A DNA stretch of 32,661 nucleotides from positions 429,258-461,918 of the forward strand of contig NZ_RDBL01000013.1 in assembly GCF_008042035.1 (NCBI RefSeq), in the 5' to 3' direction. The position numbers and the translations under genes were made by a program. The stretch's first letter is position 1, and every line of letters begins with the position of its first letter. Below are positions 21,036 through 29,567 of this stretch, piece by piece. The stretch is from Streptomyces sp. col6 (GTDB taxonomy: Bacteria; Actinomycetota; Actinomycetes; Streptomycetales; Streptomycetaceae). The notes beneath the pieces are model-generated. The model was given only the letters and a program-made list of their open reading frames with translations, searched no databases and was not told where the DNA came from.

Positions 21036-22094
21036 TCAGCGGCGGCCGCTGCCCGTCGTCATGGCCTCCAGGCGGCTGCGGGTGTTCGGGCCGTAGACGC
21101 CGTCCGGGTCGCCGTCGATGTTCCACCAGACCTGGAGGTCGCTCACGGCCTGCTCCGTCCGGGACCCGTACTCCGAGTCGACCGGGCCGTTGTAGACCCA
21201 GACCTCGCGGAGCCGGTTCTGCAGGTCCGCCACCGCCGTGCCCCGGTCGCCGCGCCGTAGGGTCCCGGCCTCGTCCGGGGTCGCGGCGGGAGGGGCCACG
21301 CCCTGTGCCGGGCCGCTGCTCTGTGCCGTGGCCGCCGGGGACGAGGGCGCGCCCGCACCGGACGCCGACGAGGAGGCCGTGGCGGAGCGGGAGGCGGACG
21401 CGGACGCCGACGTGGAGGCGGACGCCGAGGCGGAGGCCGGTGCGGACGAGGAGGGGGAGGCGGAGCGTGAGGGGGACGGGGACGCGGAGGACGTGGTGGA
21501 CGGCGAGGGCTCGCCGCTCTCGTCGGGGAGGGTGGCCACCGTGGACGGCAGGGCCTGGTCGAGATCGGCCTCCCCGTTGCCGTCCCCGTTGAACAGCCCG
21601 CCGATGAAGGCCGCCGTGCCCACCACCGTGACCACGGCCACCCCCGCGATCACGGCGGCGAACGGCTTGCGGCGGCGCGGTGCCACCGGGTCGGGGCCGG
21701 TGAGCAGGAGCGCCGTGCCGTCCGAGGCGCCGACGCCGGCCGGAGGGGGGCCCGCCGGGTCCAGGAAGAGCGGCATCGTGGTCGCCGCGTCGCCCTCGGG
21801 GCCGTGGACCCGCGGGGCGCCCGGCGGGGGAGTCGTGGGCGCCGCCGTGTCGCCGCCGAGGGTCACGTACGGGCGGATGCGCAGCGGGTCGAAGTCCTCC
21901 GCCGCGGCCATCTCCGCGGACCGGCCGGCATGGTGCTCGTCGGCGATGCGCTGCTGTTCTGCGGCGCGCTCCGGGTCGGTGACGTGCCCCGGCGCGCCGG
22001 TGGCGCCGTACGCCGCGCGGCTCGCGCAGGCGCAGCCCGGACCGGCGCCGGGTCTGCTGTCCGTACCGCACTCCGGGCATATCTGTCCGGCCAT
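21036..22094 (-). CDS. Peptidoglycan-binding membrane protein with Ser/Ala-rich stalk
   Basis: The 352-aa protein has an N-terminal Cys cluster (CPEC at 6-9 and CAC near 22-24), a cytoplasmic Pro-rich part, one membrane helix (about 150-170, AAVIAGVAVVTVVGTAAFIG), then a long Ser/Ala/Pro tract (about 195-270) of low complexity, and a C-terminal peptidoglycan-binding fold (LRRGDRGTAVADLQNRLREV, then VYNGPVDSEYG and DPDGVYGPNTRSRLEA). ATG 22094 has GGAGGGG 7 bases upstream. The layout suggests a sensor or anchor that reaches across the wall. The cytoplasmic Cys cluster is unusual. Confidence 0.85.
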   Translation of the reverse strand: MAGQICPECGTDSRPGAGPGCACASRAAYGATGAPGHVTDPERAAEQQRIADEHHAGRSAEMAAAEDFDPLRIRPYVTLGGDTAAPTTPPPGAPRVHGPEGDAATTMPLFLDPAGPPPAGVGASDGTALLLTGPDPVAPRRRKPFAAVIAGVAVVTVVGTAAFIGGLFNGDGNGEADLDQALPSTVATLPDESGEPSPSTTSSASPSPSRSASPSSSAPASASASASTSASASASRSATASSSASGAGAPSSPAATAQSSGPAQGVAPPAATPDEAGTLRRGDRGTAVADLQNRLREVWVYNGPVDSEYGSRTEQAVSDLQVWWNIDGDPDGVYGPNTRSRLEAMTTGSGRR

Positions 22095-22124
22095 GGTGGG
22101 TCCCCTCCCCTTGAACTGCCTGCG

Positions 22125-22153
22125 ATTATGCAGCCCGCCGCCGAGAAGCCCAA
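22125..22153 (-). promoter_or_regulatory. Promoter of the peptidoglycan-binding gene
   Basis: On the minus strand TTGGGC (22153-22148) and CATAAT (22130-22125) are 17 bases apart, with TG just before CATAAT as in extended -10 promoters. Confidence 0.6.
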
Positions 22154-22229
22154 TCATCCGGTCCTCCGGCAGGCCATAACGGGGCAGAGCAGACAGGATG
22201 GGTGTTCAGCGGATCCGAGGAGATGTCTC

Positions 22230-24290
22230 ATGGCCCAGCAGCTGAGCCCCGCGGCCCAGGCCCCCGGCGGGGACCGCTCCACGCGGTCGGTCCTGGTGGC
22301 GATCGGCGCACTGCTTCTCGGCATGCTGCTCGCCGCACTCGACCAGACCATCGTCTCCACCGCGCTGCCCACCATCGTCAGTGACCTCGGCGGGCTGGAA
22401 CACCTGTCGTGGGTGGTCACGGCGTATCTGCTGGCCTCGACCGCCGCGACACCGCTCTGGGGCAAGCTCGGCGACCAGTACGGGCGCAAGAAGCTGTTCC
22501 AGACCGCGATCGTCATCTTCCTGATCGGCTCCGCGCTCTGCGGCATCGCCCAGAACATGCCCCAGCTGATCGGCTTCCGGGCCCTCCAGGGGCTCGGCGG
22601 CGGCGGGCTGATGGTGCTGTCGATGGCGATCGTCGGCGACATCGTCCCGCCGCGCGAACGCGGCAAGTACCAGGGCCTCTTCGGCGCCGTGTTCGGCGCG
22701 ACGAGCGTCCTGGGACCGCTGCTCGGCGGCTTCTTCACCCAGCACCTCTCCTGGCGCTGGGTCTTCTACATCAACCTCCCCATCGGGGTCGTCGCCCTCG
22801 TCGTGATCGCCGCCGTGCTGCACATCCCGGTGCGCCGGACCAAGCACACCATCGACTACCTGGGCACCTTCCTGATCGCCTCGGTCGCCACCTGCCTGGT
22901 CCTCGTCGCCTCGCTCGGCGGCACCACCTGGGCCTGGGGCTCGTGGAAGATCATCGGGCTCGCGGTGCTGGCCGTGCTGCTCCTGATCGCGTTCGTGTTC
23001 GTGGAGCGGCGTGCCACCGAGCCCGTGCTCCCGCTGAAGCTCTTCCGGATCAGGACCTTCAGCCTCGTCGCGGTGATCAGCTTCGTCATCGGCTTCGCGA
23101 TGTTCGGCGCGATGACCTATCTGCCGACCTTCCTCCAGGTGGTGCACGGCATCACGCCGACGATGTCCGGCGTCCACATGCTCCCCATGGTGTTCGGACT
23201 GCTCATCACCTCCACCGCGTCCGGGCAGATCGTCAGCCGGACGGGCCGCTGGAAGGTGTTCCCGATCGCCGGCACCGGCATCACGGCCATCGGCCTGCTG
23301 CTCCTGCACCGGCTGACGGTCTCCAGCAGCACCTGGGAGATGAGCGCCTACTTCTTCGTGTTCGGCGCGGGGCTCGGCCTGGTGATGCAGGTGCTCGTGC
23401 TGGTCGTGCAGAACGCCGTCTCGTACCAGGACCTCGGCGTGGCGACCTCGGGGGCGACGTTCTTCCGGTCCATCGGTGCCTCGTTCGGCGTAGCGATCTT
23501 CGGCACCATCTTCACCAACCGGCTGACCGACAAACTCGGCGCGGCGCTCGCCGGCCGGCCGCTGCCGCCCGGTGTCGACGCGAAGAGCCTGGCCGCCGAC
23601 CCGCGCGCCCTCGGGCAGCTGCCGGACGCGCTGCGGGGGCCGGTGCTCCAGGCGTACTCGACGTCGATCACCGACGTGTTCCTGTACGCGGCGCCCGTCG
23701 TCCTGGTCGCCTTCCTCTTCTCCTGGCTCCTCAAGGAGGACAAGCTGCGCGGATCGGTGACGGCGCCCGATCCGAGCGAGACCCTGGCCTCCAACCCGGT
23801 GGAACGGTCCTCGTACGACGAGTGCGCGCGCGCCCTGTCCGTACTGGCCACCCGGGAGGGCCGCCGCGAGGTCTACGTCAAGATCACCGAGAAGGCGGGC
23901 TTCGATCTGCTGCCCGCCGCCAGCTGGATGCTGCTGCGCATCAGGCGCCACGGCACCGTCGAGCCCGCCCGGCTCGCCGAGGTGGCCCCCGTACCGCTGC
24001 GGGTGATCAACGACGCGGCCCGGCAGCTGGAGGGGCGCGGGCTCGTCCGGCGGGTCGGGGTGCAGATGGTGCTCACGGAGACGGGTGCGGAGGCGGTGGT
24101 GAAGCTCGCCCAGGCCCGCGAGGACTCGCTGGCCGAGCTGCTCGGCGACTGGTGGGGACCGGACCGGCCGACCGACCTGGTCGCGCTCGTCTCCGAGCTG
24201 ACGCGGGAGACGAGCGGGTCGAGCAAGGAGCGCCCGCACAGCCCCGAACCCAAGCGCGACCACGCGGCGGGCCACCCGGACAGGCCCTAG
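22230..24290 (+). CDS. MFS exporter fused to C-terminal winged helix
   Basis: The 686-aa protein is a DHA2-type drug exporter (about 14 helices, residues 20-510) with motif A GKLGDQYGRKKL, motif C-like GATSVLGPLLGGFF and the AALDQTIVSTALPTIVSDLG opening. After a linker comes a cytoplasmic domain (about 530-650) resembling a MarR-type winged helix: YVKITEKAGFDLLPAASWML, RLAEVAPVPLRVINDAARQL, EGRGLVRRVG and VQMVLTETGAE. ATG 22230 follows GAGGAG at 7 bases. The stop overlaps the stop of the facing GNAT gene (CTAG). Confidence 0.9.
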   Translation: MAQQLSPAAQAPGGDRSTRSVLVAIGALLLGMLLAALDQTIVSTALPTIVSDLGGLEHLSWVVTAYLLASTAATPLWGKLGDQYGRKKLFQTAIVIFLIGSALCGIAQNMPQLIGFRALQGLGGGGLMVLSMAIVGDIVPPRERGKYQGLFGAVFGATSVLGPLLGGFFTQHLSWRWVFYINLPIGVVALVVIAAVLHIPVRRTKHTIDYLGTFLIASVATCLVLVASLGGTTWAWGSWKIIGLAVLAVLLLIAFVFVERRATEPVLPLKLFRIRTFSLVAVISFVIGFAMFGAMTYLPTFLQVVHGITPTMSGVHMLPMVFGLLITSTASGQIVSRTGRWKVFPIAGTGITAIGLLLLHRLTVSSSTWEMSAYFFVFGAGLGLVMQVLVLVVQNAVSYQDLGVATSGATFFRSIGASFGVAIFGTIFTNRLTDKLGAALAGRPLPPGVDAKSLAADPRALGQLPDALRGPVLQAYSTSITDVFLYAAPVVLVAFLFSWLLKEDKLRGSVTAPDPSETLASNPVERSSYDECARALSVLATREGRREVYVKITEKAGFDLLPAASWMLLRIRRHGTVEPARLAEVAPVPLRVINDAARQLEGRGLVRRVGVQMVLTETGAEAVVKLAQAREDSLAELLGDWWGPDRPTDLVALVSELTRETSGSSKERPHSPEPKRDHAAGHPDRP

Positions 24291-24784
24291 CCGGCAGGCG
24301 TTCCCGGGGCCAGTTCCTTGGCGAACCAGTGCTCGGCGTAGGGGCCCCGGTTGAACGCCGGGACCTCCCGGTAGCCGTGTTTCGCGTACAGGCCGCGCGC
24401 CTCGACCAGGTCGTTACGGGTGTCGAGCCGCAGCCGGGACCGCCCGAGGGCCCGCGCCCGCTCCTCCAGTGCCGCGAGCAGGAGCCCGCCGCCGCCCGTG
24501 CCCCGGAACTCCGGGCGGACGAAGACCCGGGTCAGCTCGGCGGTGTCCGCGTCCACGAGGACCAGGCCCGCGCAGGCGGCCGCCCGGCCCTCGAACCGGC
24601 CGACGACGAAGGCACCGGACGGCGCCGCGAGCAGCTCGGCGCCGTCGTCGGTGAGCCCCTCGTCGATCTCCTCGGCCGTCGCCTGACGGCCCCAGTAGCG
24701 TCCGGCGACCTCGCCGTAGTAGTCGCGCCGGAGGAGGGCCGCCTCGGCGGAATCGACGGGTTCGGGTGCCACGGTCCAGGTCAT
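24287..24784 (-). CDS. GNAT family N-acetyltransferase
   Basis: The 165-aa protein shows VFVRPEFRGTGGGGLLLAAL (90-109), the R-G-x-G-x-G/A acetyl-CoA loop of GNAT, and EARGLYAKHGYREVPAFNRG (alpha4-beta6) at the C-terminus. ATG 24784 is used; the site before it is weak. The stop TAG shares CTAG with the stop of the MFS fusion gene, so the two convergent genes overlap by 4 bp. Acceptor unknown. Confidence 0.88.
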   Translation of the reverse strand: MTWTVAPEPVDSAEAALLRRDYYGEVAGRYWGRQATAEEIDEGLTDDGAELLAAPSGAFVVGRFEGRAAACAGLVLVDADTAELTRVFVRPEFRGTGGGGLLLAALEERARALGRSRLRLDTRNDLVEARGLYAKHGYREVPAFNRGPYAEHWFAKELAPGTPAG

Positions 24785-24905
24785 GGGGTCATTCTCGCTG
24801 TCGCACGCGCGTGTGAATCAAGGGGTGTGAGGAGGGGGGTGGACCCCCTCCGTTCCGCGATTCACCCTTCGTACCCACATCCGGACTCCGGTGGAGGGCG
24901 GTCCC

Positions 24906-26072
24906 TCATCGCAGCGGCGGCGGTGTGAAGACCGGCGGCGGGGGCAGTACCGGGCGCCGCCGCCGGGCGCGGACCGCCAGCAGCAGGGCCGCGATCACCA
25001 CGAGCGCGCCGCCGAGCGGCACCAGCAGCCAGACCGGCATGCCGCCCCAGGTCAGCAGCGTGTCCCGGTAGACCACGGTCCGGTACGGGGTGTCCTCGGC
25101 GGTCGCCCGCAGCTCGTGGTCGCCGTCGATCCGCTCCGGTGACGGGAAGTACTGGTCGATCGCCGTCACGAAGACCGGCTTGTCGCCCGTGACCGCCGCC
25201 AGCGCCTCGTACGGCTCCTTCGCGGGGTCCACCCGGCCCGCGTACGCGACCTTCGGGGGCCGCCCGCCGATCGCCCCGCGCGGTTCCATGCGGTGGTCCG
25301 CCAGCACGTACAGGCCGAGGGACTGCGGGGTCGCGGCCAGCTTGGACAGGCGCATCGGATAGACCAGCCGGTCACTGGCGAACCGCAGCCGCAGCGGGTC
25401 GAGCGTGCCGCTCAGCGTGGTCCCCCGCTTCTCCGGGGCGAGGCGCACCGCCACGTACTCCCACTGCTGTTCGACGTACGGCGTCAGAGCCGTGGCGAGG
25501 CGGTCCGGCAGCTCGAAGCCGTTCTCCTTCAGCCAGCTCTCCAGCGCCTCCGGGTCGGTCGCCGCCAGCCGGGCCACGTCGAAGGGGCCGAGCCGTTCCC
25601 GGCCGACCACGTCGACCGGTGCGGAGGCCCTGGGGGCGCCGGCACCGTCGGCGGTCGAGCCGCCGGAACCGCCGAACGGCCAGTCCTTGTCGCGGGGCCA
25701 GAAGTAGTGCCGCTCCTCGTGGACCGGAGCGGTGATGGCGCTGAGCTCGGAGAACAGCGCCGCGTCCCCGAGCTCGACCGTGGCGCGGTGCGGGACCGGC
25801 ATGATCCAGGCGGCGTCCGGAGCGTTCCCCCGGACGCTGAGCTGCATCACGATCTGCTCGGTGCTGCCGTCCCAGCCGACCGCCGACGTCTCCCGGTCGA
25901 CCGCCACCTGGCTGTTGCGGTGCACGACCATCGCCCCGCAGCCACAGGCGTACGCAGGCGCGATCAGCGACCCCAGCTGCAACGACACCAGCATCAGGGC
26001 CAGGGAGAGGGCGCGCGCCGCCCAGCCGCGCGCTCCCCTCCCCGCTCCGCTTGCTCTCCGCGCGCGCCGCAT
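24906..26072 (-). CDS. DUF2330 membrane-anchored secreted protein
   Basis: The 388-aa protein has a signal peptide (to about 42, SLALMLVSLQLGSLIAPAYA) followed at once by the CGCGAMVV of DUF2330. Then come the domain (about 43-335, e.g. AWIMPVPHRATVELGDAALF, ITAPVHEERHYFWPRD, ADHRMEPRGAIGG) and one C-terminal membrane helix (about 345-370) before an Arg/Pro tail. ATG 26072 follows GGGGAGG at 7 bases. It is exported and held at the outer membrane face. Function unknown. Confidence 0.88.
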   Translation of the reverse strand: MRRARRASGAGRGARGWAARALSLALMLVSLQLGSLIAPAYACGCGAMVVHRNSQVAVDRETSAVGWDGSTEQIVMQLSVRGNAPDAAWIMPVPHRATVELGDAALFSELSAITAPVHEERHYFWPRDKDWPFGGSGGSTADGAGAPRASAPVDVVGRERLGPFDVARLAATDPEALESWLKENGFELPDRLATALTPYVEQQWEYVAVRLAPEKRGTTLSGTLDPLRLRFASDRLVYPMRLSKLAATPQSLGLYVLADHRMEPRGAIGGRPPKVAYAGRVDPAKEPYEALAAVTGDKPVFVTAIDQYFPSPERIDGDHELRATAEDTPYRTVVYRDTLLTWGGMPVWLLVPLGGALVVIAALLLAVRARRRRPVLPPPPVFTPPPLR

Positions 26073-26293
26073 CTTCCGTCCTCCCCGTCGTTACTGATCA
26101 CGGGCTCAGACGTGCGCGGGCCCCCGCCGGTTCCGGCCGGTCCGGGGCACCCGGCCGGGCGGTCTTCCGCGAGAGGCGGGGTGACAGTCGGGCGGAAAAC
26201 GGGTTGATTGGGTCTACCTCATGACGCAATGCGAAGGTTTCACCCATGCCGGGCAATTGACCGGCTACCAGACCTTGGGAGGGTCGGCGCAGC

Positions 26294-28333
26294 GTGGCGA
26301 ACGCGGAGCACAGTGGGAGCGGAAGCGCGACGGCGGGAGCGAGGACCGGGGCGGCTCGGGCGGTGCTCTGGCTGGTCGTGGCCGTGCTGGCCGTCCGGCA
26401 GATGGCGGTGGTGCTGCGGCAGCCGCCGGGCGAACGGCTCACCGATCTGGAGACCTGGACCGGTGAGAACGGTGTGCTCCATGTGACCGGCTCGCTGTAC
26501 GACACCGACCGGTTCACCGGCACCCCCTTCGCCGGGCTCGTCCTGAAGCCGCTGACCCGTACGGTCGAACAGAGCCTCGGCGTCGCCTGGACCTTCGGCT
26601 CGCTGCTTCTCGTCGCCGCCCTCGGCGTGGTCGCGGCCCGTGCCCTGCCGGGCCCCGTCGGCCGGCGCACGGCCCTGCTCGCCGCGCCCGTCGCGATCAG
26701 CCTGCTGATGCTCTCGCTGCCGGTGCGCAACGCCCTCCACCTCGGCCAGGTCAGCATCCTGCCCGTCCTCCTGGTCCTCGTCGGCCTCTTCGCCGTCCGG
26801 GGGGAACGCAAGGCCGGGGTCCTCATCGGGGTGGCCGCCGCCCTCCAGCCGACCGTGCTGCTCTTCGCCGCACTGCTGTGGCTCACCGGCCGGCGCCGCT
26901 CCGCGCTCACCGCCGCCGCCGCGTTCGCCGCCTGCACGGCGCTGGCGTGGGCCGCGATGCCGCACGACTCGTGGACGTACTGGGTGCACCACGTCGCCGG
27001 GGCCGGCCTCGGCGACCAGGCGGACAGTCCGGCCAACCAGTCCCTGCACGGCGCGCTGCTGCGCCTGGGCCTCGCCGGGCCGCCGGAGATCGTGCTGTTC
27101 CTGGTGCTGGCCGCCGCCGTCTGCGCCATCGGCCTGCGCCGCGCCGTGAGGTACGCGCGCGACGGGCAGCTCCTGCTCGCCGTGGCCGTGACCGGCTGCG
27201 TCGCCGTCGCCGTGTCCCCGACCGCCTGGCAGCACCAGCTGCTGTGGGTGCTGTTCGCCGTGGTCGGCCGGGCGGGCCGCAGCGCGTCGGACCGGATGGT
27301 GTGGCCGGCCGTCGTGATCCTGGTCATCACGCTGCCGGGCACGATGCTGCTGCCCAACATCGGGGCGTTGTTCCCGGTCCGCGACAACGTGCTGCTGATC
27401 GTCGCGCTCGGGGCCGCCTGCGCCGCCCCGTTCCTGCCGCGCACCTCCCCGTACTGGCAAAGGCCCGTGCCCACCGCGTACGCGCGGCCCGTCCGGGCCC
27501 GCTGGAGCGGGGTGCCGCTGCTGCCGTTCTGGCGGCGGGTGCTCGGCCGGCCCCACCTGCTCCTCGAACTCCTGCTGATCCGGGTCGTCTACTCCGCGTA
27601 CGCGCACGTCAGGCTGGCCGCCACCGCCGGACGGGAGACCGCGGAGCGGCACGGGCGGCAGATCCACTCGATCGAACAGTGGCTGCACATCGACATCGAG
27701 CACCGGGTCAACCACGCCGTCGCGGGCGTCGGGCGGCTGCGGGACTTCTTCGACTACTACTACTCGACGTTCCACTTCATCGTGCCGCTGGCCGTCCTCG
27801 CGGTGCTGTACGTACGCCGCCCCGCCGACTACCGCTGGGCGCGCTCCACCCTCGGCCTCGCCACGCTCCTGGCCCTGGTCGGCTTCTGGCTCTACCCGCT
27901 GGCCCCGCCGCGCCTGATGCCCGGCCTCGGATTCATCGACACGGTCCACGGTGTGCAGGACTTCGCCGAGCCCGACTACGGGGCACTGACGGCGATGACC
28001 AACCAGTACGCGGCGATGCCCTCGCTGCACTTCGGCTGGTCCCTGTGGTGCGGGGTGATCGTCGTGCTGCTCGCCCCGAAGGTGTGGATGAAGGCGCTCG
28101 GGGTGCTGCATCCGCTGTTCACGGTCTCGGCGATCGTCGCGACCGCCAACCACTGGGTGCTCGACGCGGTGGGCGGGGCGACGGTCGTCGCGCTCGGGTT
28201 CCTGATCGCGTACGTGCTCGCGGGACCGCGCCGGCTGCGGGACGCCGAGGTGCCGGAAGGGGAGGCCGCCCGGGTGCCCGCTGCGGTCGCGGCCCCGGAG
28301 GCGAACGGTGAGCCGGTGGCCGGCAAACCGTAG
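26294..28333 (+). CDS. Glycosyltransferase-87/PAP2 fusion membrane protein
   Basis: The 679-aa protein fuses an N-terminal GT87-type polyprenyl-dependent mannosyl/arabinosyl-transferase region (about 20-380, with ten or so helices) to a C-terminal PAP2/Aur1-like phosphatase domain (about 440-650). Its marks are YPLAPPRLMPGLGF, AAMPSLHFGWSLW (the PSLH core) and ANHWVLDAVGGATVV (catalytic H...D). GTG 26294 follows GGGAGGG at about 9-10 bases. This arrangement is known in actinobacteria and probably recycles or transfers lipid-linked sugars. The first domain's active-site acid was not identified by eye. Confidence 0.87.
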   Translation: MANAEHSGSGSATAGARTGAARAVLWLVVAVLAVRQMAVVLRQPPGERLTDLETWTGENGVLHVTGSLYDTDRFTGTPFAGLVLKPLTRTVEQSLGVAWTFGSLLLVAALGVVAARALPGPVGRRTALLAAPVAISLLMLSLPVRNALHLGQVSILPVLLVLVGLFAVRGERKAGVLIGVAAALQPTVLLFAALLWLTGRRRSALTAAAAFAACTALAWAAMPHDSWTYWVHHVAGAGLGDQADSPANQSLHGALLRLGLAGPPEIVLFLVLAAAVCAIGLRRAVRYARDGQLLLAVAVTGCVAVAVSPTAWQHQLLWVLFAVVGRAGRSASDRMVWPAVVILVITLPGTMLLPNIGALFPVRDNVLLIVALGAACAAPFLPRTSPYWQRPVPTAYARPVRARWSGVPLLPFWRRVLGRPHLLLELLLIRVVYSAYAHVRLAATAGRETAERHGRQIHSIEQWLHIDIEHRVNHAVAGVGRLRDFFDYYYSTFHFIVPLAVLAVLYVRRPADYRWARSTLGLATLLALVGFWLYPLAPPRLMPGLGFIDTVHGVQDFAEPDYGALTAMTNQYAAMPSLHFGWSLWCGVIVVLLAPKVWMKALGVLHPLFTVSAIVATANHWVLDAVGGATVVALGFLIAYVLAGPRRLRDAEVPEGEAARVPAAVAAPEANGEPVAGKP

Positions 28334-28346
28334 GCGTGCGGGAACG

Positions 28347-28390
28347 CCGAAGGGGCGCGGGGGGACGTAAAACGCCCCGCACCCCTTCGG
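28347..28390. terminator. Bidirectional terminator
   Basis: A 16-position stem with one mismatch (28347-28362 with 28375-28390) and a 12-nt loop, between the convergent GT87/PAP2 and AEC genes. Confidence 0.85.
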
Positions 28391-28450
28391 TATGTGGATC
28401 GTCGCCCCTCCAGCATCCGCCCGCCGCCCGCGCCCCGCCACTCGAACGGC

Positions 28451-29398
28451 TCACGGCCCCAGCGCCCACGTGGCCACCGACAGCGTGACCATCGACACCA
28501 GGGTGGAGGCCACGATCGCGTCCCGGGCGAGCACGGTGCCGAGGCCGTACTCGCGGGCATAGATGAACGAGTTCTGTGCCGTGGGCAGCGCCGCGCAGAG
28601 CACCACCGCGAGCAGCTGGTGGTCCGGGAGGTGCAGGAGCGGCCCCGCGACGAGCAGCGCGGCCAGCGGCTGCCCCAGCGTCTTCACGGCGACGACGACC
28701 GCCGTCTCCGCCCGGTCCCGGCGCGTCCGGCCCCCGCCGTCCGGGCCCCGGTGCAGCGACAGGCCCAGCGTGATCAGGGCCGTGGGCACCGCCGCCGCGC
28801 CCAGGACGTCGCACGGGTGCGTCACGGTGGCCGGCAGCCGCAGCCCGGTCGCGGAGACCACCACGCCGAGCAGCGAGGCCAGGATGATCGGGTTGCGCAC
28901 GGGCATGGTGAGCATCCGCCGCAACCCGCCGCCGGCGCGCCGCCCGTCCTCCCTGCGCGTCCCCGAGTCGAGCAGGGTCAGGATCACCGGCGAGAGCACC
29001 AGCACCTGGAAGAGGATGACCTGCGCGACGAACGAGGCGTCGCCGAGCACCTGCACCGCCACCGGGATACCGAGGTTGGCGGAGTTCACATGGCCCGAGG
29101 ACATGGCGCCGATCGCCGCGTCCGCCCGCCCCCGGCCGAACACCCGCCGCACGAGCACGAATCCGGACCCGGCGGCCACGGCCGTGCTCGCCGCGAACGC
29201 CACCATCGACGGATGGCCGAAGACGTCCGGGCTCGCCCCCGACACCATGGTGAACAGGGCGGCGGGCATGGCCACATGGAAGACGAACCGGCCGAGCACG
29301 GCCTCCGCCTGCTCCCCGAGCAGTCCGCCGCGCCCGACCGCGTAACCGATGCCGGTCAGGACCCAGATGGGGGCGAAGGCGGAGAGCAGGGCATGCAT
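28451..29398 (-). CDS. AEC family transporter
   Basis: The 315-aa protein has ten or so helices in two halves typical of the auxin efflux carrier fold: AFAPIWVLTGIGYAVGRGGL (7-26), GHVNSANLGIPVAVQVLG (the N-x-x-N-x-G-x-P crossover), PVRNPIILASLLGVVVSATG and ALPTAQNSFIYAREYG (the second crossover). ATG 29398 is used; ATG 29407 is also possible. Likely an organic-anion carrier. It is divergent from the lipase pseudogene across a spacer with a strong hairpin (29480-29523). Confidence 0.88.
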   Translation of the reverse strand: MHALLSAFAPIWVLTGIGYAVGRGGLLGEQAEAVLGRFVFHVAMPAALFTMVSGASPDVFGHPSMVAFAASTAVAAGSGFVLVRRVFGRGRADAAIGAMSSGHVNSANLGIPVAVQVLGDASFVAQVILFQVLVLSPVILTLLDSGTRREDGRRAGGGLRRMLTMPVRNPIILASLLGVVVSATGLRLPATVTHPCDVLGAAAVPTALITLGLSLHRGPDGGGRTRRDRAETAVVVAVKTLGQPLAALLVAGPLLHLPDHQLLAVVLCAALPTAQNSFIYAREYGLGTVLARDAIVASTLVSMVTLSVATWALGP

Positions 29399-29479
29399 GG
29401 CCGCCATGATCCTCGTACGCCTGTCCGGCATGCGGACGGGGGTGCGGGGATGTGCCGGACGGCCCGGAGGTACAGGTGA

Positions 29480-29523
29480 GCCCCCGGCCCGGGGTGCACT
29501 CAAGTGCACTCCGGGCCGGGGGC
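29480..29523. other. 21-bp hairpin in a divergent intergenic region
   Basis: Positions 29480-29500 pair with 29503-29523, interrupted only by one G-T wobble, around a 2-nt turn. It looks like a terminator, but the genes on both sides point away from it. It could be the 5' leader structure of one gene, a cruciform or binding site, or the terminator of a lost gene. Confidence 0.65.
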
Positions 29524-29567
29524 CGCTCGGATGTCGGCGCCGCGTCCCCTTTTCTACGGTCATGGCC

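Noticed and set aside
22206..24275. 689-codon minus-strand ORF antisense to the MFS fusion
   Set aside because: Asp/Glu/His/Arg-rich shadow of an intact transporter; no domain or ribosome binding site.
26221..26466. 81-codon ORF in front of the GT87/PAP2 gene
   Set aside because: Gly/Arg/Ala-rich overlap with the N-terminus of the real gene; only its first 25 codons look protein-like.
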